Positions 33,916 through 44,072 of a stretch of DNA of 64,000 nt are shown here, one piece after another. How positions within the stretch are numbered: the stretch's first letter is position 1; each line of letters starts with the position of its first letter. Made by a program: the position numbers and the translations under genes. The stretch comes from Terana coerulea (Eukaryota > Basidiomycota > Agaricomycetes > Polyporales > Phanerochaetaceae). A model generated the notes under the pieces. It did not search any database. It was not told the origin of the DNA and saw nothing but the letters and a program-made list of their open reading frames with translations. The stretch covers positions 248,001 to 312,000 of the forward strand of contig JAKOGH010000097.1 of NCBI GenBank assembly GCA_024811115.1. The letters are read 5' to 3'.

Positions 33916-35052
33916 AGTGCCCTGTAAAAGACTCTCAACTATTACAGCAAGACGGATGGCTTGCACTTGTGATTGCCTGCTGTGGGTATATACTCTTGTC
34001 CGATCTGTGCCGCTCTAAGTTGATTTCTAATTCATTGCTATAGTGCTCCATCCCAGCTACAAACTCAAGTACTTTCATAACACTAGCTGGCAGGCAACTG
34101 GATTGAAGGCTGAGCACATCACCCGAGAGCAATGGACAAGTTCATGAACAGATGCAAAAGTCGAGAGAGCTAGCAAGGTCGAGGCCGAGGTTGCAGCACA
34201 GCCTGCAGTGCGTCATTAACATGTCTTTCTTTACTTGTTGCTTACTACTAACTTGCGCGAGGTGGCTCAGAACATGTTTGACAATATCCCCAGCCTCGCT
34301 ATAAACCTCGCCAATGCTCTTGCTCCGGCTGCAAAACAAGCTTGACCTCTTCCTCTCGTTGCCCATTGAGAAGCTCAACGGTGTCAATTCAATCACATGG
34401 TAGCATGCTTATCAAGTGACCTACTCTCAGCTCTCACATAGCAATTAGTTATCTTCTCGCACTGATATGTACAGTCGTTTCCTTTACTTAAGATCCTTTC
34501 TGATGTTTCTCTCTAGCTACGAGCATTGATATTGAACGTATGTTCAGTCATGGACGTATCCTACTTTCACACATCTGCAACTGGTTGTCAGCAAAGAGTA
34601 CTCACGCACTCATCTGCTTTAGTGAGTAGAGCCGCATGGGTCTTGTCAAGGATGAGGACATCCTTGCCGTCACCAGCAAGGGCTATGACACCAAGGATAA
34701 GTCTATTGCTAAGGTCGAGGAGGGCTGGGACGTGATTGCCCATGGCTCAACCAGCTTTTAAACAGTGCCCAATGTATATTTTACTTCCAATCTATGATAC
34801 TACATGCGTTCTAGCTGTGATACACCACAAACCCGTGAGATGTACCCATATTCATGCAAACCCATACCTACCCATTGTAAACCCTAACCCGTAAGATGAG
34901 TTGGGTTTCCTGTGGGTATAAGTGTGGGTAGGACCTTCAGACACCCAGGGTTCACCTGTGCTGTTCATTACTTGCATATTCTGGAGAGTTTGAGGAGTGT
35001 GCCACTCAGTAATTGCTCATACCTTGGCTAGGTCTATTTTCACCTCTCTGGC

Positions 35053-36702
35053 TCAAATGACCACGCCCAGGTATTTGATCTCCTCTTTGTCAAACTTGCA
35101 TTTCTCTGATTTCAAGAACAGGTCGTACTCCTTCAGCCGATGCAGGACTTCGTAGATAGTTTCTTGGTGTGTCTCTGAGTTGCTGCTATAGATTAGAATA
35201 TCATCCATATAGACAGCCATCTTGTTTGCCGCTATCAGGTCTGCGAAGATTGCATTCATGAGTGACTGGAAGGTAGCCGGTGAATTCGTTAGCCCAAAGA
35301 ACATGACCTTTGGTTTGAAGAGTCCTCTGTTTGTGATGAATGCTGCTTTCCGTTGATCTGACTCGCAAATCTGGATGTTATTGTATCCCCATCGAATGTT
35401 AAACTTCGTGAAGACTTAAGCTCCCTTCAGCTTGTTAATGATGTCTGACGCTAGAGGGAGTGGGTAGCAGGTCTTGATGGTAATCTCGTTGAGCTTCTAG
35501 TAGCCCTGGACCAGTCGCAGTTTGCCATCCTTCTTTTAATAAAGAAGACCGGTGATGCCATAGGAGACTTGGAGGGGACGATGTATCCTTTGGCTAGACT
35601 CTCATTGAGAAAACGTCCCAACTCTTCATCTTCTGAAACTGACATTGTGAAGGCTTGGGTGTGCAGTGTTTCTGGAGCTCCTTCCTTGAGATCAATGGTG
35701 TAGTCTCATGATTTGTGTTCGAGTAGTCGATGTGACTCTTCCTCGGAGAATACGTGAGTGTGGTGACAATACTCCTCTGGGACCATCTCTTCAAAGGACC
35801 GCTGCCTTTGCTTGCGCGATTCCTCTTCAGCAATCTGCTGCGAGTAGATGTATCCAGCACACATCCATAGCTCATCTCCTCCTTCTAGAAGTCTAGCTTT
35901 GATCCAGCTTCACCGCTGCCTTCCAGTTGGCTTCCACTCTTTGAGAGCGCTGCTCTGCTTCCAACTCTAGTGTTCCGTCCCGCCAGTTAACTTGTGGATT
36001 GACTGATCTCAGCCAGGGCAGTTCTAGGATGACGTCCTCAGGTCCTAGGCTTATTACTAGAAAATCCCACTCTTGATCATGGCTGCTGATAACCAGTCTC
36101 ACCCGTGTGAAATGAGTGACAGTTTCGGCTTGGTTAGGGCTACCGTCAATGTTGTAAAGGGGCAGTTGGTGAACCAAGGGGCTAAGTGCAAGATTGCGCT
36201 TTTAAGCATAGTCTCTGTCGACAAACAGTTCGCTGGCGCCGTTGTCTAGCATGACCCGAGTCCTTTCACTTGCTACATACGCTGCAACTCAGAAGTGTTT
36301 CGACTGGCAATCTAACTCCTGAAGCTGGCATGAAGAAACTGTGTCATACATAGTACTTACGACGTCTAGTACAGAAGGAGCAGGTGCTACAGACTTGGGT
36401 GCTACAGTGTCCTTGGGACTATGAAATGGCAGAGTTGAATCCGTGCTAGCAGTCTTGAAAGTTGAATCCTGTGGGTCTATGTCAACTACTGGTATTACAA
36501 AAGAAACAGTTTTCTTGAAATGCGACTGAACGGAATGGGACTTTAGAGACAAAGTCAAAGGAACCTGGAACGGTGATGGTACATGTGCAGAAGGAACAGG
36601 ATCTGAGTCAGTGTCTGTTTCAGAACAAGGGTCCACATACAATAATGAGAAATGATTAAACCTAGGGAAACGCGCTGGGTTCTTAGCTGCAGCCTTAGCC
36701 AA
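35053..36702 (-). pseudogene. Protease-reverse transcriptase part of the Ty3/gypsy remnant
   Basis: The RT palm is recognisable: KFNIRWGYNNIQICESDQRK, then FFGLTNSPATFQSLMN, then YMDDILIYS with both catalytic aspartates. A TAA replaces a lysine-type codon just before VFTKFN (35416-35418). The protease active site reads LDNGA where D-S/T-G-A is usual, so the Ser/Thr is changed. A protease core ending ILELPWL follows within 35893-36177. The enzyme would copy element RNA into DNA, but this copy cannot produce it. Confidence 0.75.
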
Positions 36703-37663
36703 GAACTTTACAAAAATCCTTTGTCACTTTGCGAAGATGTGCCTCCAGAGACGCTACTGACTGTGCCAATGATGCTACTACTGCCTCTGACACTGAGGAG
36801 GAGCTGGACGCAAACAAGCCCGACGTAGTCGACGCTGTTGTTGAAGACGGCCTTGGTGTTGCCCCGCCATTAGTGTTAGCAGCATTGACTCGCACTGCAG
36901 CTGCTTCTGTCTGTCTCATGTAGCGAGACCGACACACCGCAGAGGTATGCCCTACTTTGTGGCAGTGCTGGCAGATCGACTGGTGGTAGAAACCAGCTAT
37001 GATGGTGTGGTCCTTCGAGCCGCATCCAAAGCATCTTCTAGCCAAGGCTTTACACCAGGGCTTGAGCAGCCCCTAGTGCTGAGGTTGTCGCGAGAGATGT
37101 CTATAGCATTGGGGTCGGCCGGTGTCTGGAACAGCTGAATTGGGGCCGCTGGAGTGATGTGTCAAGGGCTTGCAGTTGCTGTCGACGTTGTGGGTCTGAG
37201 TCGATGCCCTTGCTTGTGTGCTCTCTCTGCATCTCACTCACACTTCCTCTTGTCAATGTCCTGCACTGCCTCAACAACATGCGGCTAGAGTCAATGTGTC
37301 TCTGCCCATCTCAGTGATGTGGTCTTTGACGTGGGCAGACAGGTGCTTCTTGCACCAGATGCGCTTGTCCTCGTCACTGAGAGTAGTATGGCCTGCGTGC
37401 TGATAGAACAGCGCTGTGTACTCCTGGACTGTATTGTTCCCCATCCAAAGGGTGTTAAGAGAGGCCAGAGCATTTCCTGCCTCATTTACTATTTCAAACC
37501 TTGTTCTAAATGCGCTCAGGAAATCAGACCAGTTCGCGTATGAGGTTTCCCCTTTTGTTAGCGCTTTCAGAGTTAGGGTTGCCCAGATTGCTGCGTTTTC
37601 CACCAAGTAGTTCATGCACACTCCTACCCACTTATTCACTCGAGTCTGGTAGAATGTTTCCAT
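36695..37663 (-). pseudogene. Gag-like part of the Ty3/gypsy remnant with CCHC zinc knuckle
   Basis: The first part (37663 downwards) has a capsid-like helical run including LNTLWMGNNTVQEYTALF and ends at a stop near 37271. A second frame carries RRCFGCGSKDH and the knuckle CQHCHKVGHTSAVC (C-X2-C-X4-H-X4-C), which in Gag proteins binds element RNA. The frame break between the two parts shows decay. Confidence 0.7.
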
Positions 37664-38460
37664 AACAGGGTTTCCTTGTGCGCCGATGACCAGGTTTCTG
37701 TTGGCATCGTGTCATTGACACTGAATCTGGTCACTCAAGCCCTCCTTTTGGTCTTGAGCCCAGACTGTGTAGGCTGCTAGAAATCGGCGAGCGTCTTTTG
37801 TTGACTTTTCATTGTATGTCGCCAGCTTCTGTACGTATTGTTTGGGTGCAGGCTGTGCAGTGACAACCGCGTTGACGACTGACAGTGCCTATGGTCCCTG
37901 TTGCACTTGCACAGTCTGCATGTTGTTGCCGTTTTGGGTGAGGTTAGCCACCTGTTAGGCTAGTGCCTGAACTAGCTGTTTAAGGGTCATTAGCTGAGCC
38001 ATCGGTGCTGGGACAAGTGCGAGAGGTGGAGGCAGAGAGGGCTGTGGTGATGGATTGCATGGAGGGAAGGCTGCTAGTGTAACTACTGGGGTCTGTGTAT
38101 GTAGAGTGCCAGATTGCGGTGTGAGTGTGCGGAGGTTCTGGAGGAGTTCGAGGAACGTGAGGGCTTGGTGAGCCAGAACTTCCCGCTGAGAGTTGGATTA
38201 GTGGTTCTCCTGGGTGCTGTCCTACTCGAAGTTGGTGGATCTGGTCTGGACGTTCTCCCTCATACACTGCCTCGACACTGTTGTAATGATTGGGGCACAG
38301 TTGTTGGTCACACCTCTTGTAAGTCAGTGGTTTGTCGTGGTAATTGCATTGGTTGCTCAAGTTATAATAATAGAATACTGCTGAGCAGTCGAACTGCTGC
38401 GTGGGGCTGTCTCTTCGGACAAGTTGGTAATGGATAGAGTGCAAATGGATCTCCTTGCAC

Positions 38461-38853
38461 ATGGTGAGGAACTTAAAAGTTCACCACACCGATGTCCCGC
38501 TTAATAGCGGCACAGCAAGGGAAGGGGGCGAAAGGGGTGAGCAGAGTTTCAGTAGCACTATATCTCTAGACTGTTGTGGTGCCTGTGCTTCGCGAGGGGT
38601 TCGATCGGACCAGTGCAGTTGGGAGATCTCAACCTAATGTTGCAGAGACGAGCTTGACACGTAGTCAGAACAAGCGGATTAAAGTGGATGGGGAATAGAT
38701 GATAGAACACATACGAGGGAGGGGCGACAAAGGCCAACTCCAAGTAGACCTCACAGAACAGGCAGGCAGGTGCTGATATTTGTTCCCAATTGTCACAAAT
38801 TTCCCTCAGCGCTAGTCCACAGTGCTTAGAGTGTAACATCAAGTCACGGAACA
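38461..38853. other. Region upstream of the gypsy remnant
   Basis: No gene, tRNA-primed binding site or matching LTR was recognised in these roughly 390 bases. It is probably the decayed leader of the gypsy element. Confidence 0.35.
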
Positions 38854-39340
38854 TGTCACCAAGTCATCACACAGTGTTATAAGATGCTAGATCAGTTTGC
38901 CATGTGCTTATCACATGGACATCAGGGATATGCCTTATACGGACATAGGATCCAGGACTCAGGTCTGGAACTGTTCTGGACTATGACCTCAGTATAATAT
39001 CAGTATGATATCATGGACTGGTAGTGTATAGTAGCTAGATTAGGACATCTAGATAGTGTTGATGTTAGCATGATAGCTAGGTCAGATCTGATAAGGGAGC
39101 TAAAGCGGTGGCATGCTCTGGAGCTTTAGTCAGACGTCACCTGACTATATCAGTCAGCATATGGTATTGGAGGTTTTAGATAGTGTCTGGGGTCTCTACA
39201 CATGTATATAAAGAGGCTGGTCTGTAGGCTAAACCTCCAGACTCAACAACATCGTTGATTCATATCTACTCTACTAGCTCTACTCAAGTCCCTCTGCTTT
39301 CCCCACCTCTTTCAAAGTCATCCCAGCAGGTGAGTATTGT
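38854..39340 (+). repeat. Possible solo LTR or LTR fragment
   Basis: It starts near TGTCACCAAGTC, carries a clear TATA box (GTATATAAAGAGG, about 39204), then a pyrimidine-rich leader ending CAGCAGGTGAGTATTG. That layout is LTR-like. Its orientation is opposite to the gypsy remnant, so it belongs to another element. Ends are not fixed. Confidence 0.4.
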
Positions 39341-39892
39341 AGTTTTGTGATACCAATGACCAAGAAGTTGAGATGAGGGACAAGGCCAGAGAGTTCAGAG
39401 TGCTAAGTGTCCAAGAAGGTGGAAAGAATCAAGCTGCATTTGGGCACTAAGCGCCAGAATCATCGGAATGAAGTCCAGAGGCTCTGGGGCTGCTACCAGG
39501 CCATGTATCTGTGCTAACAAATGTAAGAAAATGAAAAATAGTACTACATATGCATGTCTGTCTGCGACACCACCCTTGTCAGCTAACATTTCAAGTGAGG
39601 ACCAGGAGAAGATGATACTTTTTATAGAGCTTTGCAAATGACAAGCCTGCTAATGAAAAACAGCATTACAGTCAAACTAGTGATTGTTGATGGAGAACTA
39701 TTGACCAAACGCACTTTGAAGACGTCCCTTCTCATAGGCTAAACTTGTCTCCAGTGAGCCCACAGAAGAGTGTGACCATGAAACTAACCCAATGATAGCA
39801 ACCGATTGTTGGATACTCCTATTTTTACCCATATGCTATGTAAGTAAGTGTAGAAGTGCAGCGCATCCAGTGGCGTACACTCCTACCGAGGC
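39341..39892. other. Unassigned DNA between LTR-like repeats
   Basis: About 550 bases without recognisable coding. Short frames on both strands have no motif. It is possibly the decayed internal part of an element. Confidence 0.35.
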
Positions 39893-40139
39893 CTAGAGGA
39901 AGCTAGGATGGTTACTCACCTGTAGGTTGGTTGATACACACGTTAGTGGGTTGAGAGTTGAAAGAGTCTTCTTATGTATGGCGCAGAGAGCTGCCTTATA
40001 TATGATACAGGGTGGCTGTACTACAAACAGACACAAATAGGTACCAGGACAATAGACAATAGGCATCGTCATGGTAGTACCTGGTAGAACAATAGAGAAG
40101 ATATGAGTAGAGCACTTATGGCGTCTATCTGACTCAACA
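39893..40139 (-). repeat. Possible solo LTR
   Basis: The minus strand begins TGTTGAGTCAGATAG, has a TATA box (CATATATAAGG, rc of 39993-40003) about 140 bases in, then a leader ending CTACAGGTGAGTAACC. It is not similar in sequence to the other LTR-like repeats except for the CAGGTGAGTA end. No internal element is attached. Confidence 0.4.
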
Positions 40140-40141
40140 GT

Positions 40142-40833
40142 AAGTAATGTACTTACCCTGATCAATGATCCCCTACCTAATCATCTATTGGTCCGAATGG
40201 CTAGGTATAAGTATGTCTGCTGCCCGCTGGCTGATTTACGCATCCCGGTTCCTCTCCGGGTTCCTCCACAACATGTCTTGTTTCGATCTGTTTCGTCGTC
40301 GGTCCGACTGCTTAGCTCAGCCCTCGCAGTTCGCGCTGTAGCGTTGACACCCCGGCTTAGCCTGCTCATCATCATCTGCAGTGGCATTCATCGGGCTGTC
40401 GGAGCCTCGGGCTATGTCCAAACATTTGTTCTATACCTCATACTCTTTAGCCTCAGTCAATGCTTGGGCGTCCAATCTGCCCCGCTTCTGTGCTATTTTA
40501 TCAGTTTATTTGTGCACCTCCTGCTTCACATATATACCTGATCAATTGACCACAAGCCTTGCAGCAGCCTCGGCCAACGCCACCCCTGACCAAGCGCCAC
40601 CCTAGCCAAACGCCACCCTGACCTTCTCCCCGGAACGAAGTGAAGGAGCCTCTTGTGTTTACTTCCCATGATGAGATATAGCAGTCCTCCTGCTTGAGGT
40701 CACTCCAATGTGCCAGACATACGTTTAAGCAGTGTAAAGACTCAATGCCGACGCGGAAGAGGCAACCTATTGACGAAGTGAGAGAGTACTAGCTCTGCAT
40801 GGCGCATGGACGTTCCGAATGAGATACATTCCC
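40142..40833. other. Transition from transposon DNA to genes
   Basis: No gene supported. The 117-codon open frame at 40188-40541 is cysteine- and leucine-rich with no domain. A short tandem array lies within it (next entry). Confidence 0.4.
40570..40622. repeat. Three-copy minisatellite, about 17-base unit
   Basis: The unit GCCAA/ACGCCACCCTGACC repeats three times with small changes (GCCAACGCCACCCCTGACC, AAGCGCCACCCTAGCC, AAACGCCACCCTGACC). No coding role is visible. Confidence 0.6.
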
Positions 40834-41124
40834 TCATCGCTTCCACACACACCCCGCAGGTGCTGTACTAGGCCGGTGGAAGAACGCGCTGCACGACACG
40901 ATAGCCGCTTCCCGAGTGGACTCCTGACGACGAAGCTCCACGGTGCGGCGGCTGTATATTGTCGCCTGTAGAGCATTGTATATAATGTCGAAGTATCTGC
41001 GGCTGTGGTTGGGTGTTGATTCGTATATAGCCCGTACGCCCTTAATGCTTTCCGCGTGAAAGGGCACATCGGTGGTGGGTAGAGTCGGGAATTTAGGCCT
41101 AAAAGTCGTAGAGAAAGACTGCTG
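40834..41124 (-). CDS. Hypothetical coding exon, unknown
   Basis: After a possible acceptor (GTGGTAG before 41124) an open frame of about 96 codons runs QQSFSTTFRPKFPTLPTT and on through FHAESIKGVRAIYESTPNHS to a stop at 40834. Its composition is protein-like and not GC-driven. No ATG lies in this exon and an upstream exon was not found. Function unknown; it could be a gene relic at the edge of the transposon block. Confidence 0.3.
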   Translation of the reverse strand, partial: QQSFSTTFRPKFPTLPTTDVPFHAESIKGVRAIYESTPNHSRRYFDIIYNALQATIYSRRTVELRRQESTREAAIVSCSAFFHRPSTAPAGCVWKR

Positions 41125-41608
41125 CTACCACAGTTCGGAGGCGACGGCTCAGTGATCGAACGATGCTTCACTTCGAGCTATAGCTTAGAGATGGTGGTAG
41201 CATAGAGCAAGAGGGCCTTTCGTGACGGTGTGAATAATTGCTATAGCGCACCTGGGCAACTCTCACCGCGCCAGCTGAGTATTTCAGCCAGCTCGAGCGT
41301 ACACCACACCGCGGACTCCGAGAGTCCGGAGGAGAGTTGGACTAGACGCGGCTGCAGACACGCACTGCGGGAAGAGCCGAGCGCGTTGCACCCCTAACTC
41401 TCCTGCATGACGTCAATCACCAAACAGTGGGCCAGAGCTTGGCAGCGAGGCTCGAGCAAGTCACTCACGTCCAGTGTCCTCAACCGCCACTATGCTCCTA
41501 GATCAAGCGTCCATCGCGAGTCCACAGCTATTATTCTCAGAACGTGTTTTTAGGGCTTCAAAGCTTGAACGACAAGATTAAGCAAGGCTCACCTCATCCA
41601 TTCTCGCG
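41125..41608. other. Upstream region of the NAPE-PLD-like gene
   Basis: About 480 bases with no coding signal. It should include the promoter of the plus-strand gene that starts at 41609. Confidence 0.4.
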
Positions 41609-43025
41609 ATGGAAATACCGGACACAGACCCACCGCCTCACCACGCAAACGATAAAGCGACTGCGTTCCAAAACCCGTGGCCCCTAAGTCCCTTCTAGCC
41701 TCGCGGCAGGTGTTCTCTCAGTTTCCGCTGGCCCTGGCAAAGCGCATTGAGGGATATCACATCAAGAACGTGCAGTCTGTGAAGCCAGACTTTGGGCTCG
41801 ACACGCCGGACGAAGGAGTGGTAAAGGCGACATGGGTAGGACACGCCGTAAGTGTATCCTACTCTTACTGTCTTGGCGGTACTCATGGTGAGCTAGGGGT
41901 TTCTAGTCCAGATGCCGAAAGTGTCCGGCCTTGAACCAGTTCGCATACTCTTCGACCCCATCTGGTCTGACCGAGCTTCGCCCCACCAGTCTGCCGGACC
42001 AAGACGTCGACTACCGCCACCATGCGCCCTAGAAGACTTGCCTGACTTTCAATTCGTCGTGACTTCGCATAACCAGTAAGCCAACTCTGCGCATCCCCCC
42101 GACAATACATTCCGAGACTGATCGTACTTGCACGAATTTTAGCTACGATCATCTGGACTGGCCTACTATAGAAAGGATATACAAGTTGAAAGGCACGAAA
42201 GTAAAGTTCATCGTACCCCTCGGCAACGAGTCGTGGTTTCGGTCGGGCGGCATTCCACCGACGCAGATTGTTGAATTGGACTGGCACGACAATGTCAAGC
42301 TGCAGGCGAGTACCCGGCATCCGCAGATGACGTTCATTTGTGCGCCAGCACAGCATGGGAGTGGTATGCATACTTGGGACGTCATGCTCTTCAACTCGCT
42401 GACTACAGGAACCAGGTCGGGGTCTGTTTGACCAACGGACTACATTATGGGCGAGCTGGGTAGCACAGCAGGAGATGGGTATAGAGAGGAGAGTGTCCGT
42501 CTACCATGCAGGGCAAGTGTCTTATTGCCGTGGCTTACGATAGGAAGGCTTATGTTGCTTCGCCCTTCTAGGGATACCGGCTATATGACGCAGGATGGCC
42601 CATGTCCCGCCTTCGCTGGTCTGTCTTCAGTTCCTTCTCTCGCGTAGCTGCGCTGACTTGGCACTGTCAGAGATTGGCGAGAAATACGGTCCATTTGACC
42701 TCAGCATGGTCCCCATCTGGCGAGGTGGCTCGTTGTCCTTCATCTCCCAACTCGGCCTCCGGCTCGCCTCCACTGAACTCATCGACGGGCTTCACGCCTC
42801 GCCTGCCCATGCCGTGAAGTTACACAAGGACATTCGCAGTCGCAACACTGTGGGTATGCACTTCGCCACGTTTGCGGGCAGTGAGGAGGAAGCCCGGGAA
42901 CCGGTTGCAGAACTCATTGCTGCGAGGGAGCGAGAGGGGTACCTGACCTTGGGAAAGGTGAAGGAGGGTTCGGAGTGGCAGATGTCGGCGAGACAGTCGT
43001 CGTGTCTGTGGGTCAGAATACCTGA
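41609..43025 (+). CDS. NAPE-hydrolysing phospholipase D-like metallo-beta-lactamase-fold enzyme
   Basis: Members cut N-acyl phosphatidylethanolamines to N-acylethanolamines using two zinc ions. ATG 41609 gives MEIPDTDPPPHHAND...FQNPW, typical of the fungal family. Exons follow with VKATWVGHA, FDPIWSDRAS, DLPDFQFVV, the zinc motif SHNHYDHLD (split by an intron), LFDQRTTLWASW, YHAGDTGYM, PCPAF, KYGPFDLSMVPI, SPAHAVKLHKDI and VGMHFATFA, ending GETVVVSVG at TGA 43023-43025. One intron (about 42509-42571) uses a GC donor (GG/GCAAGT) to join YHAG with DTGYM. Two one-base deletions in homopolymers (C run 41681-41684; G run near 42966) interrupt an otherwise perfect family match. Error or recent loss are both possible. 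The enzyme is unrelated in fold to the HKD phospholipase at 15053. Confidence 0.82.
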
Positions 43026-44072
43026 GACATGCATGACAAGCCTCGATCGCAGGACAAGGTGGGCACCTGAAATAACAATCATCCGCGCTATGTTAATTAC
43101 TACAACCAAAGCTGCATTGCAGATATCGCAATGTGGTCACTAATGCTCACTATCCTGTTACAATTTTTATACCCGGGAATCCGAAAGACATCGTGTCCAC
43201 ATGATACATGGCACTGCAGAGCAGCCAAAACTGTCGTTCAGCTCGTTTTGCTTCGTATACCCATACATGCTTGCACTTGCCTGTCAGAACCTTATCAACT
43301 ATGAAGCTATACCATAGCCATGACCTATCTGGGCTCTTTGCATGGCAAACCTGCCACGCTTCTTCACCAGCAACCTAGTCCCCGACGTTCGACGTTCGAC
43401 GTTCAGCTCCCGGAGCACGGGCCTCAGGCCTCATCCTTCCGAGGCTCATTAATCGCTAGCCACCGTTATGGGACCCTCAACACGCCCTTCTGCTCTTCCC
43501 CCACAACGCCACGAAAATGCGTTGCAAGCCTTCTTGAGACGACTCAGAGCAAGGCGGTATACTGTACGCCGTGAGGGATCTCACATGCTTACCATTGAGT
43601 CTGATATCTCTAATTAGGAGCGACGTTCGAAAGACATGCGTTCAGATTTACAGCCGCCAACCCTCTTGCAAGCCCCGGCAATATTGCCGCCCAACCGTGC
43701 ACAGGAAAACCCATTAACATATCAAGCGACAGCATAGGGACTGCAAGCAGTACTTACTTCAGTTTTGCGTCCTCAACTACCTCAATTCCACAAAGCCCAG
43801 CGAACAACGGTACCCTGGAAACTCAGACAGAAGGCTACCGATTGGGATGCTCTACCTTTGTGATGTTCGAGGTGCGCTCAGCCTACATGACAGGCAGCTT
43901 GATGGCACTGGCCATGGAGCTCTCCGCGTGTCTCAACTTACGGCGACCGCCTCTACACAGAATGTTAGCGATTACATCCAGAGACTGCGTCCCCAGCTAG
44001 AAAGGAGCGAGCGAGACAAATGGTGAAAATTATTATTCTATCTCGCGACTGTATCTGAGCACTCGAGCATAG
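43026..44072 (+). other. Region between the NAPE-PLD-like gene and kinase D; may hold kinase D's first exons
   Basis: About 1 kb. Open stretches rich in Ser, Thr and Pro (for example 43320-43574 and around 43640-43870) resemble the disordered N-terminal regions of kinases A and B, so they may be the start of kinase D. I could not join them. GACGTTC is repeated three times at about 43384-43403. Confidence 0.35.

Larger units (their letters stand above)
28463..34761 (+). pseudogene. hAT transposase remnant (BED finger to dimerisation domain)
   Basis: In order: an acidic N-terminus from ATG 28463; a BED-type segment with GNITKHVISCWGKEAL (about 28920-28970); the core block VVESLHLFKIVKDCSFRCLM and EIRRCFVNAHTRIAELL (29190-29360); CWTSPNYRAFMAMVVYAE (about 29450-29500); LGHASDNATNNDKMI (32070-32105); LELDKEEWELAV (about 32712-32756); KTLNYYSKTD after 33925; VLHPSYKLKYFH (about 34045-34080); and the C-terminal dimerisation block SIDIERMFSHGRILLSHIC followed by LVKDEDILAVTSKG, ending TAA 34759-34761. 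The hAT transposase cuts and pastes its element and makes 8-base duplications. Stops, frame changes and the insertions make this copy inactive. Confidence 0.8.
28105..34958 (+). mobile_element. Degenerate hAT transposon with nested insertions
   Basis: The left end reads TAGTGAAAAGCATGGGTAAG and the right end, read inward, CAGGTGAACCCTGGGTG. Both are followed by subterminal ATGGGTATGGGT-type repeats (28150-28215 and 34855-34935), as in many fungal hAT elements. Ends are approximate and no 8-base duplication survives. Inside are pieces of one transposase gene in order, separated by two foreign insertions at about 29600-31978 and 33011-33924. Confidence 0.7.
35041..38460 (-). mobile_element. Ty3/gypsy retrotransposon remnant, 3' truncated
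   Basis: On the minus strand, in element order: a Gag-like region (37271-37663, with VNKWVGVCMNYLVENAAIW), a CCHC zinc knuckle (CQHCHKVGHTSAVC, within 36695-37045), an aspartic protease region (LDNGAS near 36240, continuing to 35893), and reverse transcriptase with FFGLTNSPATFQ and YMDD (35053-35304). Gag-protease-RT order is shared by Ty3/gypsy, and the RT wording is typical of it. RNase H and integrase are missing; the remnant ends about 80 bases from the hAT right end. Stops such as TAA at 35416-35418 and frame changes make it dead. No flanking LTR pair was found. Confidence 0.8.

Noticed and set aside
40188..40541. 117-codon open frame
   Set aside because: Its composition is Leu/Ser/Cys-rich without a domain, at the edge of transposon DNA; nothing supports translation.
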